The position numbers were made by a program, and so were the translations under genes. A model generated the notes under the pieces. The model worked only from the letters and a program-made list of their open reading frames with translations. It made no database searches and was not told where the DNA came from. This document shows, one piece after another, positions 41,824 through 50,962 of a stretch of 64,000 nucleotides of DNA. The DNA lies in NCBI GenBank assembly GCA_000721275.1, contig JOFO01000030.1, positions 14,249-78,248 on the forward strand. Reading direction: 5' to 3'. Numbering within the stretch: position 1 is the stretch's first letter; each line of letters opens with the position of its first letter. This stretch comes from Microtetraspora glauca (GTDB lineage Bacteria; Actinomycetota; Actinomycetes; Streptomycetales; Streptomycetaceae).

Positions 41824-41837
41824 CTCGCACGTGCGAG
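41824..41837. promoter_or_regulatory. Perfect 14-bp palindrome upstream of purC
   Basis: CTCGCAC-GTGCGAG is a perfect palindrome in the short gap (41784-41868) between purC and the next upstream gene, close to where the purC promoter must be. Confidence 0.45.
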
Positions 41838-41868
41838 CGGGCCCGCCGACCGGGGCGGCTCGCCCCGG

Positions 41869-43329
41869 TCAGTCCCTCTTACAGATGCGGTCGAGGAGGT
41901 TGGCGGTGGCGCGCTGGACCCGGGGGTCCACATGGCCCGGCCGGTCCAGCGCCGGCGACCAGGCGAAGGTGCCGGAGGCGAACACCCAGGCGCCCGACGG
42001 CGCCCGGTACAGGCTGGTCTCCTGGTGCCGCAGCACCCCGTCGCCGTCCCGGTAGGGCGAGTGGGCCAGCAGGATGCGGCTCTCGTGCTCGGGCAGCGGG
42101 GTGCGCGGGAAGTAGCGGTCCGCCTCGCCCGCGACCAGACCGGGCAGCTCGTCGCCGTCGCCGGCGCCGGTCGCCTCCCACAGCCAGTGCTCCGCGTTCC
42201 GCACGACCATCGGGTGCGGTTCGGGCACCCGGCCCGCGTACTGGATGCCGAGGAGCTGCTGCTCCGGGCGGTCCACCTCGCGCCAGAGCGCGGGGCGGCC
42301 GGGGCCCCGGCGCTTGCGGCAGGTGAGCAGCCGGTCCGGGACGCCGGACGGCGAAGGGCCCAGCTCCACGTGCCAGTACAGGGTGTTGGCGGAGAGGAAG
42401 ACCAGCGAGGTGCCCTGGTCGCGGGCGCGCTCGGCGGCCTTCCGCATCGGCGCCGACCAGTACTCGTCGTGCCCGGGGAAGACCAGGCCCCGGTAGCGGG
42501 TCGGGTCGATCCGGCCGGCGTGCAGGTCGCGGGTCTCCGCGTAGGCCAGGTCGTAGCCGTACCGCTCCGCCCAGCGGATGAAGTCGTAGGCGTGGCCCAC
42601 GTGCAGCGGCAGGCCCGCGCCCGCGTACGGCCGGTCGAAGGAGACGGTGATCGCCGCGTCCTCCTCGCCGAGCAGCCGGCCCTCCTCGTCCCAGGCGTGG
42701 TAGAGGCTGGCGCCGGTGCGCCCGTCCTCCGGGTAGAGGTTGTACGCCTGCCAGGTCACGTCCGGCAGCACCAGCAGCAGGTCCGCCGGGTGCGCGTCCC
42801 GGACCGTGAAGGGGATGTGGGAGCGGTAGCCGTCGGCGGTCGTGAGGACGGCGACGTACGCGCCGATCGACCAGTGGCCCGGGACCTGGAGCCGCCAGGA
42901 CTGCCACCAGTGGTGGCAGGAGACGGTCCGGTCGGCGGCGAGCGGCGGCGGCTGCACGATGCCGGAGAGCCGGGGGCTCGTGGTGATCTTCGCGGCGCCG
43001 TCGCCGCCGTAGTGCCCGATCCGGTAGACGTCCACGAAGAACGGCTGCGGCGGGTCCACCGTGACGTGGAAGTCGATCGACTCGCCCGGCGCCACGGCCC
43101 CGCCGGAGGCGAAGCCCTTGATCTGCCGGCGCACGTCGTCCGCGGTCCGCGGCCCGCCCGCGCCGCCTCGGGCCAGCGTCTCGTCCGCGTACCAGGGCAC
43201 CAGCTGCCCGGTGCCGTCGAAGTAGTTCTCCGAACCGCGCAGCCAGGGCAGCGGGCCCTGGCCGAAGGGATCGGAGACCGCGTGCGCGAGCGCGCCCGAC
43301 TCCCAGCGCCTGATCTGCTCCGCCCCCAT
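41869..43329 (-). CDS. N,N-dimethylformamidase beta-subunit-like protein
   Basis: 486 residues from ATG 43329, 6 bases behind GAGGGAGGGG. The sequence matches the large domain of the N,N-dimethylformamidase beta-subunit family: an N-terminal Ig-like part (GESIDFHVTVDPPQPFFVDV, YRIGHYGGDGAAK), then LPDVTWQAYNLYPEDGRTGA, FIRWAERYGYDLAYAETRDL, GLVFPGHDEYWSAPMR and FLSANTLYWHVEL. The YRIGxYGG and HDEYWS motifs are typical. The true enzyme is an iron hydrolase, but most actinobacterial members are uncharacterised and may act on glycans or other amides. No signal peptide is seen. Confidence 0.8.
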   Translation of the reverse strand: MGAEQIRRWESGALAHAVSDPFGQGPLPWLRGSENYFDGTGQLVPWYADETLARGGAGGPRTADDVRRQIKGFASGGAVAPGESIDFHVTVDPPQPFFVDVYRIGHYGGDGAAKITTSPRLSGIVQPPPLAADRTVSCHHWWQSWRLQVPGHWSIGAYVAVLTTADGYRSHIPFTVRDAHPADLLLVLPDVTWQAYNLYPEDGRTGASLYHAWDEEGRLLGEEDAAITVSFDRPYAGAGLPLHVGHAYDFIRWAERYGYDLAYAETRDLHAGRIDPTRYRGLVFPGHDEYWSAPMRKAAERARDQGTSLVFLSANTLYWHVELGPSPSGVPDRLLTCRKRRGPGRPALWREVDRPEQQLLGIQYAGRVPEPHPMVVRNAEHWLWEATGAGDGDELPGLVAGEADRYFPRTPLPEHESRILLAHSPYRDGDGVLRHQETSLYRAPSGAWVFASGTFAWSPALDRPGHVDPRVQRATANLLDRICKRD

Positions 43330-43517
43330 GGCGCGCCCCTCCCTCGACTCCCCCGGTGAATGCCGCGGGTGTCTGCCCGCGGTCGGTGCCTCTGTCAGTG
43401 CCGGTCTCCAGCACATCACATAACGCACGCACTCCGTCACCGTTCGTCGTGAAATCGTTGAAGGTGGAACACGACGCTCCGGTAGTGGTCACGCGGGGCC
43501 CGCGCGCCCGGCGCGGG

Positions 43518-45314
43518 TCAGAGCAGCCGGACGGGCTTCTCGGGGCGTACGCCGGTGGTGCTGAGCCAGTCCCGCAGGGGCGCCGGGTCGCCCTCCTCGA
43601 CCAGGGCGAGGACCCGCGGCCCGAGGTCGGCCGCCCGCTCGCCGCCGACGAGCAGCGCGGGCCCGTCGAGCCAGTCGAGGCCGGGCGCGGCGCCGGTGGT
43701 GTCGACGGCGGCGCAGCAGACCAGCGCGGTCACGTGGTCAGCGAGCAGGTCCCGGCCGGTGCGGGGCGGCAGCAGCGGGGTGAGCGGCCAGGGCCCGTCC
43801 GGGCCGCTGAACCCGGCCCGGTCGGCCGGGGCCGCGGCGCGGGCCTCCCGCTCGGCGTCCTCGCGCGCCACCTGCGCGCTGAGCGCTGCGGCGAGCGCGT
43901 CGGCGGCGGGGTTGCGCACCTCGTCCTCGTCGTCCGTGTCGTCGTACGCCTCGCCGTACGCGTCCTCGCCGGACCCGTGGGGGCCGGGGGGTACGGGGGC
44001 GGGGGCGGCGGTCTTCTCCGGCGCGGGGGCGTCACCGGCGCCGGGGGCCGTCAGGTGGGTGAGGACGCGGGTGAGGGTCGGGCCCTCGGCGGCGCCGGGC
44101 GCGGTGCCGGACGCCACGCGGTCGAGGACGTCGTGGAGACGGGCCGCCTCCGCGCGCCACTTCCGGTCCACGACCTCCTCCGGGTACCGGCTCCACTCGA
44201 CCGGCGCCCAGTCCGGTCCGGGCTCGGCCGGGCCGCCGTGGAAGAGCCGGGCGGCGAGCAGCGACGCGGCCTCGTCGACGGCTCCGGGTTCCTCCAGCAG
44301 GTCGCAGGCCGGGCGCTCGCCGAGCCGCGAGGAGAAGCCCTCCGCGAGCCGGTCGCGGTGCGACAGCTCGGTGAGTGCGGAGACCACGCCCGCGTCGAGC
44401 CGGGACGGCCAGCGGCCCATCCGCCAGGCGGGCAGCGCGACCCGGGTGAGGAGCCGGTCCCAGCCCGCGTAGGCGAGGCCGACCTGCTCCTGGGCGACGA
44501 TCCGGGCCCCGTGGTCGACGGCCTGGGCCCGCTCGGAGCCGGCGGCGGCGACCCCGCGCTCCATCTCGGCGGCGTGGCTGCCGCAGGCCCGCAGCAGCAG
44601 CCGGGCCACCGCGGCGACGCCCCGGGCGCCGAGCCGGCGCAGGGCGCCCAGACCGGGCTCGCCGGGGACGGCGACGGCCGCGTCGAGCCCGCGGACGAAG
44701 CGGCGGGCGGCGGCTATGTCGGGGTCGGCGGCCGGGCCCGTACCGGCGACGACCGGGGCGAGGACCGCCCGCAGCTCGCCGACCCGCATCCACCAGAGGA
44801 ACGGGGAGCCTATGACCAGGACGGGGGCGCCGCCGGCCGGGACGGCCACCGGTCCGTGCGCCCGGTGCGAGCGGTCCTCCAGCCAGCTGTCGCAGTCCGG
44901 CGTCAGGGCTATCGCGGACGGCGCGGGCACGTCCAGCCGCTCGGCGAGGTCCCGCACCAGCCGGTGCAGATCGGGGGCGGCGGACTCGGTCAGCTCCACC
45001 GTCGGCGTCACGGCCGGGCGGGCGCGGGCGACGACGAGGGCGACGGCCGCGGCGGCGAGCAGGACGAGGACGGCGACGACGGTCACGGTCCAGCGGGCGG
45101 CGGCCCAACCCGGGCCGGTGAAGTGGCCGGTGACCTCGCCCGCGTAGAGCACGACGGCGACGGCGGCGGGGAGGATCGCGGCGCCCAGCGCCCGCCCGCG
45201 CACGCGGAGGACCGCGAGGGCGCGGGAGCGCGCGGCGCGCACGCCCCACTCCTCGCCGAGGCCGCTGTCGCTGCCGCCGTTTCCGAAGCCGCTGCCGGAC
45301 ACGCCGTACCTCAC
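43518..45314 (-). CDS. Large membrane protein, M48-peptidase-like without the zinc motif
   Basis: 598 residues. Two membrane helices lie near the N-terminus (ALGAAILPAAVAVVLYAGEV, WTVTVVAVLVLLAAAAVALV). The next segment resembles M48 peptidases: LHRLVRDLAERLDVPAPSAI and VLVIGSPFLWWMRVGELRAV. Where M48 enzymes continue LAHELGH, this protein reads LAPVVAGTGPAADPD, so neither the HExxH zinc motif nor its glutamate is present. The rest is helical with an acidic, low-complexity insert (YDDTDDEDEVRN). I infer an inactive M48-like scaffold or a substrate-binding paralogue. It is conserved next to purD in Streptomyces as far as I recall. Confidence 0.7.
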   Translation of the reverse strand: MRYGVSGSGFGNGGSDSGLGEEWGVRAARSRALAVLRVRGRALGAAILPAAVAVVLYAGEVTGHFTGPGWAAARWTVTVVAVLVLLAAAAVALVVARARPAVTPTVELTESAAPDLHRLVRDLAERLDVPAPSAIALTPDCDSWLEDRSHRAHGPVAVPAGGAPVLVIGSPFLWWMRVGELRAVLAPVVAGTGPAADPDIAAARRFVRGLDAAVAVPGEPGLGALRRLGARGVAAVARLLLRACGSHAAEMERGVAAAGSERAQAVDHGARIVAQEQVGLAYAGWDRLLTRVALPAWRMGRWPSRLDAGVVSALTELSHRDRLAEGFSSRLGERPACDLLEEPGAVDEAASLLAARLFHGGPAEPGPDWAPVEWSRYPEEVVDRKWRAEAARLHDVLDRVASGTAPGAAEGPTLTRVLTHLTAPGAGDAPAPEKTAAPAPVPPGPHGSGEDAYGEAYDDTDDEDEVRNPAADALAAALSAQVAREDAEREARAAAPADRAGFSGPDGPWPLTPLLPPRTGRDLLADHVTALVCCAAVDTTGAAPGLDWLDGPALLVGGERAADLGPRVLALVEEGDPAPLRDWLSTTGVRPEKPVRLL

Positions 45315-45514
45315 CCCCTCTCCCCGTCCAGGACGGGACTACCCGTGGCGGTGTTGCTCACTCCCCCACTGTGGCACCCGTCACCGACATCGCAATGCCG
45401 GTGGGCCAAGTGCCGGAACGCTTGCGCCGCACCCTAGTTGGGGTGTCGGCGGGCGTCATCCAGATGGCCGAGCCGTCACTCGATCGAATGGCTTTGGGTA
45501 AAGGTGGTGCCGGT

Positions 45515-45548
45515 GGCGCGGCCGGTCGCTTGACTTCCCGGCCGCGCC
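45515..45548 (-). terminator. 11-bp terminator of purD
   Basis: GGCGCGGCCGG pairs with CCGGCCGCGCC around a 12-base loop, 16 bases past the purD stop. The remaining 45315-45514 has only weak short frames. Confidence 0.65.
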
Positions 45549-45564
45549 CGCGCCGCCGCACGGC

Positions 45565-46815
45565 TCAAACGCCGGCGGCCTTGAGCGCGATGTCCGTACG
45601 GTGCTGGGAACCGTCGAGGCGGATGCGGCCGACTGCCGCGTAGGCGCGCTCGCGGGCCTGCGCCAGGTCCGAACCGGTGGCGGTGACGGACAGCACCCGG
45701 CCGCCCGCGCTGACGACCGCGTCGCCGTCCCGCCTGGTGCCCGCGTGGAGCACGTACGCGTGCGGGGCGTCCTGCGCCGCGACCTCGTCCAGGCCCTCGA
45801 TCGGGTCGCCGGTGCGCGGGGTGCCCGGGTAGTTGTGCGAGGCGACGACGACGGTGACGGCGGCCTCGTCGCGCCAGGCCAGCGGCGCCTGGTCGGCGAG
45901 GGTGCCGTTCGCGGAGTTCAGCAGGACGCCCGCGAGCGGGGTCTTCAGACGGGCCAGGACGACCTGCGTCTCCGGGTCGCCGAAGCGGGCGTTGAACTCG
46001 ATGACCCGCACGCCGCGGCCGGTGATCGCCAGACCGGCGTACAGCAGGCCGGAGAAGGGGGTGCCGCGGCGGCGCAGCTCGTCGACGGTCGGCTGGAGGA
46101 CGGTCTCCAGGACCTCGTCGACCAGCTTCGGGTCGGCCCACGGCAGCGGCGAGTAGGCGCCCATGCCGCCGGTGTTGGGGCCCTCGTCGCCGTCGAGCGC
46201 GCGCTTGAAGTCCTGCGCGGGCTGGAGCGGGAGGACGGTGGTGCCGTCGGTGATCGCGAAGAGGGAGACCTCGGGGCCGTCCAGGTACTCCTCGATGACC
46301 ACGCGCTCGCAGGCCAGCGCGTGGGCGCGGGCCGCCTCGACGTCGTCGGTCACGACGACGCCCTTGCCGGCCGCGAGACCGTCGTCCTTGACGACGTACG
46401 GGGCGCCGAACGCGTCCAGGGCCTCGTCGATCTCGGCGGGGGTGGTGCAGACGTAGCTGCGGGCGGTGGGGACCCCGGCGCCGGCCATGACGTCCTTGGC
46501 GAACGCCTTGGAGCCCTCCAGCCGCGCCGCCTCCTGGGACGGGCCGAAGACCGGAATGCCGGCGGCGCGGACGGCGTCGGCGACACCGGCGACGAGCGGG
46601 GCCTCCGGGCCGACGACGACCAGGTCGGCGCCGAGCTCCGTGGCGAGCGCGGCGACCGCGCCGCCGTCCAGCTGGTCGACGGGGTGCAGCTCGGCGACCT
46701 CCGCGATTCCGGCGTTGCCGGGCGCGCAGTGCAGAGCGGTGACGTCGGGATCGAGGGAGAGAGAGCGGCACAGGGCGTGTTCGCGGGCGCCGCCGCCGAT
46801 GACGAGGACCTTCAC
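45565..46815 (-). CDS. purD: Phosphoribosylamine-glycine ligase (GAR synthetase)
   Basis: 416 residues from GTG 46815. It ligates glycine to phosphoribosylamine with ATP. The N-terminus [15 protein letters not shown] is the dinucleotide-like fold. The ATP-grasp domain shows [49 protein letters not shown] and [14 protein letters not shown]. Length is normal. The frame is open further upstream, but similarity starts here. Its promoter must lie in the 61 bases between it and dnaX, or it is cotranscribed with dnaX. Confidence 0.96.
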   Translation of the reverse strand: MKVLVIGGGAREHALCRSLSLDPDVTALHCAPGNAGIAEVAELHPVDQLDGGAVAALATELGADLVVVGPEAPLVAGVADAVRAAGIPVFGPSQEAARLEGSKAFAKDVMAGAGVPTARSYVCTTPAEIDEALDAFGAPYVVKDDGLAAGKGVVVTDDVEAARAHALACERVVIEEYLDGPEVSLFAITDGTTVLPLQPAQDFKRALDGDEGPNTGGMGAYSPLPWADPKLVDEVLETVLQPTVDELRRRGTPFSGLLYAGLAITGRGVRVIEFNARFGDPETQVVLARLKTPLAGVLLNSANGTLADQAPLAWRDEAAVTVVVASHNYPGTPRTGDPIEGLDEVAAQDAPHAYVLHAGTRRDGDAVVSAGGRVLSVTATGSDLAQARERAYAAVGRIRLDGSQHRTDIALKAAGV

Positions 46816-46876
46816 GCCAGCCAGGGTAGCCCGCCGGCCGGGACGGCCCTTGTGCGGGCCACCGAGCGAGACGGCC

Positions 46877-49027
46877 CTAGTCGTTCGTGTATTCCTCCAC
46901 AACGGTCGCCCCGAGCTCGCGCACGATCAGTTCGTGCCCGGACAGCGCCGACTCCACGAGGTCCGGATCGTCCTCCTCCGGCACGTCGTCCTCGGGCGCG
47001 ACCGGCTGCGGCTGGTGCTGCGGCTGCCGGTCCACCGGAGCGGGCGCCGGCGCGGGAGCCGGGGACGGAGCGGGAGCGGGTACGGGCGCGGGCGCGGCGG
47101 CCTGCGCCACGGGCGGCGGGGCCTGCGCCGGAGCGGGGGCGGCGGCGGGCGGGGGCCCGGCCGGGGCGGAGGGCCGGCCGGCGGGGGCGCCGAAGCCGCC
47201 GCCGAAGCCGCCGCCGGAACTGCCGTGGTTGCCGGGCCCGCCGAAGCCGCCGGCGGCCGGCGGGGGCGCGGAGCCGCCCGACGGGTCGACGATCGCCTCG
47301 ATCTTCCAGTGCACGTTGAACTGCTCGGCCAGCGCGGCCTTGAGCACGTCCTCGCTGCCGCTGCTCGCGAAGTTGTCCCGCGCGCCGGCGTTGAGGAAGC
47401 CGAGCTGGAGCGTGGTGCCGTCGAACCCGGCCACCTGCGCGTTCTGGCTCAGCAGGATCCAGGTGAAGCGGCGCCGGTTCTTGACCGCTTCCAGGATGGA
47501 CGGCCACATGTTCCGCACCTGCGCGGCACCGGCCGCCATGTCCCCGGCCGGAGCCTGCGCGGCGGGCTGCGCCGGGGCCTGCGGCTGCGCGGGGGCGGCG
47601 GGCGCGGCGGCGGGGCCTCCGCCGGGTGCGGCGGTCGGCCAGCCACCGGGCCGGGCGGCACCCGGCCAGGCACCGGGCCGCGGCCCGTCCGCCGGTACGG
47701 GGGCGGGCGCGGGGGCCGCCGGCTGCGGGGGCGGCGGCGGGGCCATCGGCGTGTGGGCGTCGGGCCCGGGGACGTACCCCATCGGCGGCGCGGCGGCCGG
47801 GGCCGGCGTGAAGACGGGGGCGGGAGCGGGCGCGGCCGGGGCGCTCTGGGCGGCGTGCTGGGCGCTCTGGGCGCCGCGCTCCAGCCGGTCGAGGCGCGCG
47901 AGCAGCGACCGCTCGTCGTCGAAGGCGGCGGGCAGCAGCACGCGCGCGCAGATCAGCTCCAGCTGGAGGCGCGGCGAGGTGGCGCCGCGCATCTCGGTCA
48001 GCCCCTCGTTGACGAGGTCGGCGGCGCGGCTCAGCTCGGCGGCGCCGAACACCGACGCCTGCGCCTGCATCCGCTCGACCACGTCGGCGGGCGCGTCGAT
48101 GAGCCCCTTCTCGGCGGCGTCCGGCACGGCGGCGAGGATCACCAGGTCGCGCAGCCGCTCCAGCAGGTCGGCGACGAACCGCCGGGGGTCGTTGCCCCCC
48201 TCGATGACCCGGTCCACGACCTCGAAGGCGGCGGCGCCGTCACCCGACGCGAAGGCGTCCACGACGGAGTCCAGCAGCGAGCCGTCCGTATAACCGAGGA
48301 GCGAGGTCGCCATGGCGTACGTCACACCCTCCTCGCCGGCGCCGGCGAGGAGCTGGTCCATCACGGACATCGAGTCACGCACCGACCCGGCGCCTGCGCG
48401 CACGACGAGCGGCAGCACCCCGTCCTCGACGGGGATCCCCTCCCGCCCGCACACCTCGCCCAGGTACTCCCGCAGCGTGCCGGGCGGCACCAGCCGGAAG
48501 GGATAGTGATGGGTCCGCGACCGGATCGTGCCGATGACCTTCTCGGGCTCGGTCGTCGCGAAGATGAACTTGAGGTGCTCCGGCGGCTCCTCGACCACCT
48601 TCAGCAGGGCGTTGAAGCCCGCCGAGGTGACCATGTGGGCCTCGTCGATGATGTAGATCTTGTACCGGCTGGAGGCGGGCCCGAAGAACGCCTTCTCGCG
48701 CAGGTCGCGCGCGTCGTCCACACCACCGTGCGAGGCGGCGTCGATCTCGATGACGTCGATCGACCCCGGCCCGTTCCGCGCCAGGTCCCGGCAGGACTGG
48801 CACTCCCCGCAGGGCGTCGGCGTGGGCCCCTGCTCACAGTTGAGACAGCGGGCCAGGATCCGCGCGCTGGTCGTCTTGCCGCACCCGCGGGGCCCGCTGA
48901 ACAGGTACGCGTGATTGACCCGGTTGTTCCGCAGGGCCTGCTGCAACGGGTCGGTGACATGCTCCTGCCCGATGACCTCGGCGAAGGACTCGGGGCGGTA
49001 GCGGCGGTACAGCGCGAGAGACGACAC
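46877..49027 (-). CDS. dnaX: DNA polymerase III subunit gamma/tau
   Basis: 716 residues from GTG 49027 ([20 protein letters not shown]). It is the clamp-loader ATPase: [20 protein letters not shown] (Walker A), the zinc module [36 protein letters not shown] (Walker B) and FATTEPEKV with sensor I. After residue 370 there is a long Pro/Ala-rich linker, then a tau-like domain ([20 protein letters not shown]) and an acidic C-terminus. No ribosome site precedes the GTG. The SRP RNA gene lies about 130 bases upstream on the same strand. Confidence 0.96.
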   Translation of the reverse strand: MSSLALYRRYRPESFAEVIGQEHVTDPLQQALRNNRVNHAYLFSGPRGCGKTTSARILARCLNCEQGPTPTPCGECQSCRDLARNGPGSIDVIEIDAASHGGVDDARDLREKAFFGPASSRYKIYIIDEAHMVTSAGFNALLKVVEEPPEHLKFIFATTEPEKVIGTIRSRTHHYPFRLVPPGTLREYLGEVCGREGIPVEDGVLPLVVRAGAGSVRDSMSVMDQLLAGAGEEGVTYAMATSLLGYTDGSLLDSVVDAFASGDGAAAFEVVDRVIEGGNDPRRFVADLLERLRDLVILAAVPDAAEKGLIDAPADVVERMQAQASVFGAAELSRAADLVNEGLTEMRGATSPRLQLELICARVLLPAAFDDERSLLARLDRLERGAQSAQHAAQSAPAAPAPAPVFTPAPAAAPPMGYVPGPDAHTPMAPPPPPQPAAPAPAPVPADGPRPGAWPGAARPGGWPTAAPGGGPAAAPAAPAQPQAPAQPAAQAPAGDMAAGAAQVRNMWPSILEAVKNRRRFTWILLSQNAQVAGFDGTTLQLGFLNAGARDNFASSGSEDVLKAALAEQFNVHWKIEAIVDPSGGSAPPPAAGGFGGPGNHGSSGGGFGGGFGAPAGRPSAPAGPPPAAAPAPAQAPPPVAQAAAPAPVPAPAPSPAPAPAPAPVDRQPQHQPQPVAPEDDVPEEDDPDLVESALSGHELIVRELGATVVEEYTND

Positions 49028-49155
49028 GTATACGAGGTTATAGGCGCCCACCGACAACCCGGGAAACCCGGAAACGGGGAACCGGGGGGGACCCGGAACC
49101 CGGGGGAACCGGAAACCCGGGGAACCTGGGGAGAGCAGCACCCGGGAACGCAAGC

Positions 49156-49241
49156 GCCCCCCACGCACCCGCCAGAGCCGACCTACCCTTGCTGCCTTCC
49201 GGCCCTGGGGGAGTTCAGTCAGATAGCGCCGCGTGAGGGGC
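49156..49241 (-). ncRNA. ffs: Signal recognition particle RNA (4.5S-like scRNA)
   Basis: On the minus strand the ends pair (GCCCCTCACGC with GCGTGGGGGGC), and the apical domain contains CAGGGCCGGAAGGCAGCAAG, the universally conserved SRP hairpin loop and asymmetric bulge that bind Ffh. About 86 bases, close to the known Streptomyces scRNA; the exact ends are inferred from pairing. Confidence 0.92.
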
Positions 49242-49386
49242 TCTGCCCAGCCTACCCGATCCCGCCCGGTCCCCCGACCCCCTCCCCCACCACGCCCGCC
49301 ACCAGGTCCGCCGCCGATCCCCCGCCCGCCGGCCCGCCCCCGACGACGTTCGCGAGCACCCTCCGCGGTCATGTAATGTTCTCCCC

Positions 49387-49474
49387 GGAGGATTCGCCTA
49401 GAGGCCTAGGGCGCACGCTTGGAAAGCGTGTTGGGGGCAACCCCTCACGAGTTCGAATCTCGTATCCTCCGCCA
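49387..49474 (+). tRNA. tRNA-Ser(GGA)
   Basis: The acceptor GGAGGAT pairs with ATCCTCC, the anticodon loop is TTGGAAA (GGA), there is a long variable arm and the T-loop is GTTCGAATC. Discriminator G with CCA encoded (49472-49474), unlike the other tRNAs here. Confidence 0.95.
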
Positions 49475-49493
49475 GTGCCTCACCGGGCACGTT

Positions 49494-49531
49494 GTCGAAG
49501 GGCCCCACCGTTCGCGGTGGGGCCCTTCGAC
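49494..49531 (+). terminator. 17-bp terminator with UUCG loop after tRNA-Ser
   Basis: GTCGAAGGGCCCCACCG pairs perfectly with CGGTGGGGCCCTTCGAC around TTCG, an extra-stable C(UUCG)G tetraloop. Confidence 0.85.
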
Positions 49532-49742
49532 GTTTCCCGGCGCCGGGCGTCCACTCCGTGAAGGCCCCGGGGTGTCGATGATCGGATATTTGGTTCCCAT
49601 GTGGACGCCTTCCTGTTCGATGACCCCTTCCGACCTGGTCTTTCGAGGGGCTTCGGGGCGCCGGACAAGATTCTTCTTCGACGTTCCGGTCGCCGGATCG
49701 AGCGGTTATCGGACCGATGCGACGTTCCTGCGGCATGTGCCC
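49532..49742. other. Intergenic region ahead of a small secreted protein gene
   Basis: No gene supported. The segment is moderately AT-rich (GATCGGATATTTGGTTCCC near 49580) and should contain the promoter for the gene at 49806. Confidence 0.4.
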
Positions 49743-49760
49743 CGTAGCGGAGGCGCTACG
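49743..49760. promoter_or_regulatory. 7-bp inverted repeat upstream of the secreted-protein gene
   Basis: CGTAGCG-GAGG-CGCTACG is perfect with a 4-base centre, 46 bases before the start at 49806. It may be an operator or an mRNA hairpin. Confidence 0.4.
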
Positions 49761-49805
49761 TTCTGTGACGACCAGCCGGCTCACCAAGCGCACAAGGGGT
49801 AACCC

Positions 49806-50222
49806 ATGGGGAAGTTGAGGAAGTCGCTCACCGCAGCGGCCGTCGCGGGGCTGTTCTTCGGCGGGGCGGGGGTGGCGGTGGCGGACTCCTGGAAGGGGCT
49901 CCAGATGACCTCGCGCGGGGTCGCCTTCGCGGGGAACTACAAGTGGGAGGCCAAGTTCGTGCACAAGGGCGGCTTCCACGTCAGGGGCGACCTGAAGGAC
50001 ACCGACAAGGGCGACGGCCACAACGTGTACCTCCGGGCGAGGGTGGAGGCGTACGACTGGACGCGGGTCAAGGGCGTCCAGAAGAAGACGGTCCACGTCG
50101 ACCAGGTGTTCTTCGACGGCGCGGCGCTCGAGACCCGGCACGCGCGGATCCAGGCCTGCCGCGACCGCGGCTCGCTGCGCCCGGACAACTGCTCGCACCT
50201 CCGAGAGTTCCGCCGGCGCTGA
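49806..50222 (+). CDS. Small secreted protein of unknown function
   Basis: 138 residues from ATG 49806, behind AGGGG. The N-terminus (MGKLRKSLTAAAVAGLFFGG then AGVAVADS) is a Sec signal peptide cleaved after AVA. The mature part is strongly basic (KGLQMTSRGVAFAGNYKWEA, KFVHKGGFHVRGDLKDTDKG) and holds two cysteines (IQACRDRG, PDNCSHL) that could form one disulfide. No family is recognised. It precedes the ABC/FtsX exporter genes by 65 bases on the same strand and may be their substrate or partner. Confidence 0.7.
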   Translation: MGKLRKSLTAAAVAGLFFGGAGVAVADSWKGLQMTSRGVAFAGNYKWEAKFVHKGGFHVRGDLKDTDKGDGHNVYLRARVEAYDWTRVKGVQKKTVHVDQVFFDGAALETRHARIQACRDRGSLRPDNCSHLREFRRR

Positions 50223-50287
50223 CCGTCCCGTACGCCCCTGGGGAGCCGCGACCGCGGCTCCCCCTTTCTGTGGGAAGGAGCCCCCCG

Positions 50288-50962
50288 ATGGATGCCGTCC
50301 TCCGTGCCGAGGGCCTGGAGTTCTTCTACGGCGAGCAGCGCGCGCTCAGCGGTGTCGACTTCACGCTCGCCCGCGGCGAAGTGGCCGCGATCACCGGCAG
50401 CAGCGGTTCGGGGAAGTCGTCCCTGCTCTACTGCCTCGCCGGCGTCCTGCCGCCTTCGAAGGGCTCGGTGACCTTCGACGGCATCCCCCTCGCCTCCCTG
50501 CCGGACGCTGAGCTGAGTGCCTTGCGCCGGGAGCGGATCGGGTTCGTCTTCCAGTACGGGGAACTGCTCGGCGAACTGACCGCCGAGGAGAACGCCGCTC
50601 TCCCGCTGCGCCTGGCCGGCGTGCCGAAAGACCGGGCGCACGCCGCCGGAGCACGTGTCCTGCAACGGCTGGGCATGGGCGACTTCCTGCGCCGCAGAGC
50701 CTCCGGACTCTCGGGCGGTCAGGCCCAGCGGGTGGCCGTGGCGCGGGCGCTCGTCCACCAGCCGGACGTGGTCTTCGCCGACGAGCCGACGGGGGCGCTC
50801 GACACCGCCAACGCCTCCGCCGTGCTGGAGGAGTTCCTGGCCCTCGCGCGGAGCCAGCAGACGGCGGTCGTCATCGTGACGCACGACTCCGACGTCGCCG
50901 GCCGCGCCGACTCCCAGTACACGATGACGGACGGCGTCCTCACGCAGCGGGTGACCGTGTGA
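50288..50962 (+). CDS. ABC transporter ATP-binding protein (LolD/MacB type)
   Basis: 224 residues from ATG 50288, behind GGAAGGAG. ITGSSGSGKSSLLYCLAG (Walker A), GLSGGQAQRVAVARAL (signature) and VVFADEPTGALDTANA (Walker B), then VTHDSDVAG (H-loop). The DEPTGALD form and short length fit the MacB/LolD class that drives FtsX-like mechanotransmission permeases. Its stop overlaps the permease start by 4 bases. Confidence 0.93.
   Translation: MDAVLRAEGLEFFYGEQRALSGVDFTLARGEVAAITGSSGSGKSSLLYCLAGVLPPSKGSVTFDGIPLASLPDAELSALRRERIGFVFQYGELLGELTAEENAALPLRLAGVPKDRAHAAGARVLQRLGMGDFLRRRASGLSGGQAQRVAVARALVHQPDVVFADEPTGALDTANASAVLEEFLALARSQQTAVVIVTHDSDVAGRADSQYTMTDGVLTQRVTV

Noticed and set aside
45358..45643. 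Small frames on both strands between purD and the M48-like gene
   Set aside because: Arginine-rich or composition-driven translations, no ribosome site, and one overlaps the purD terminator.
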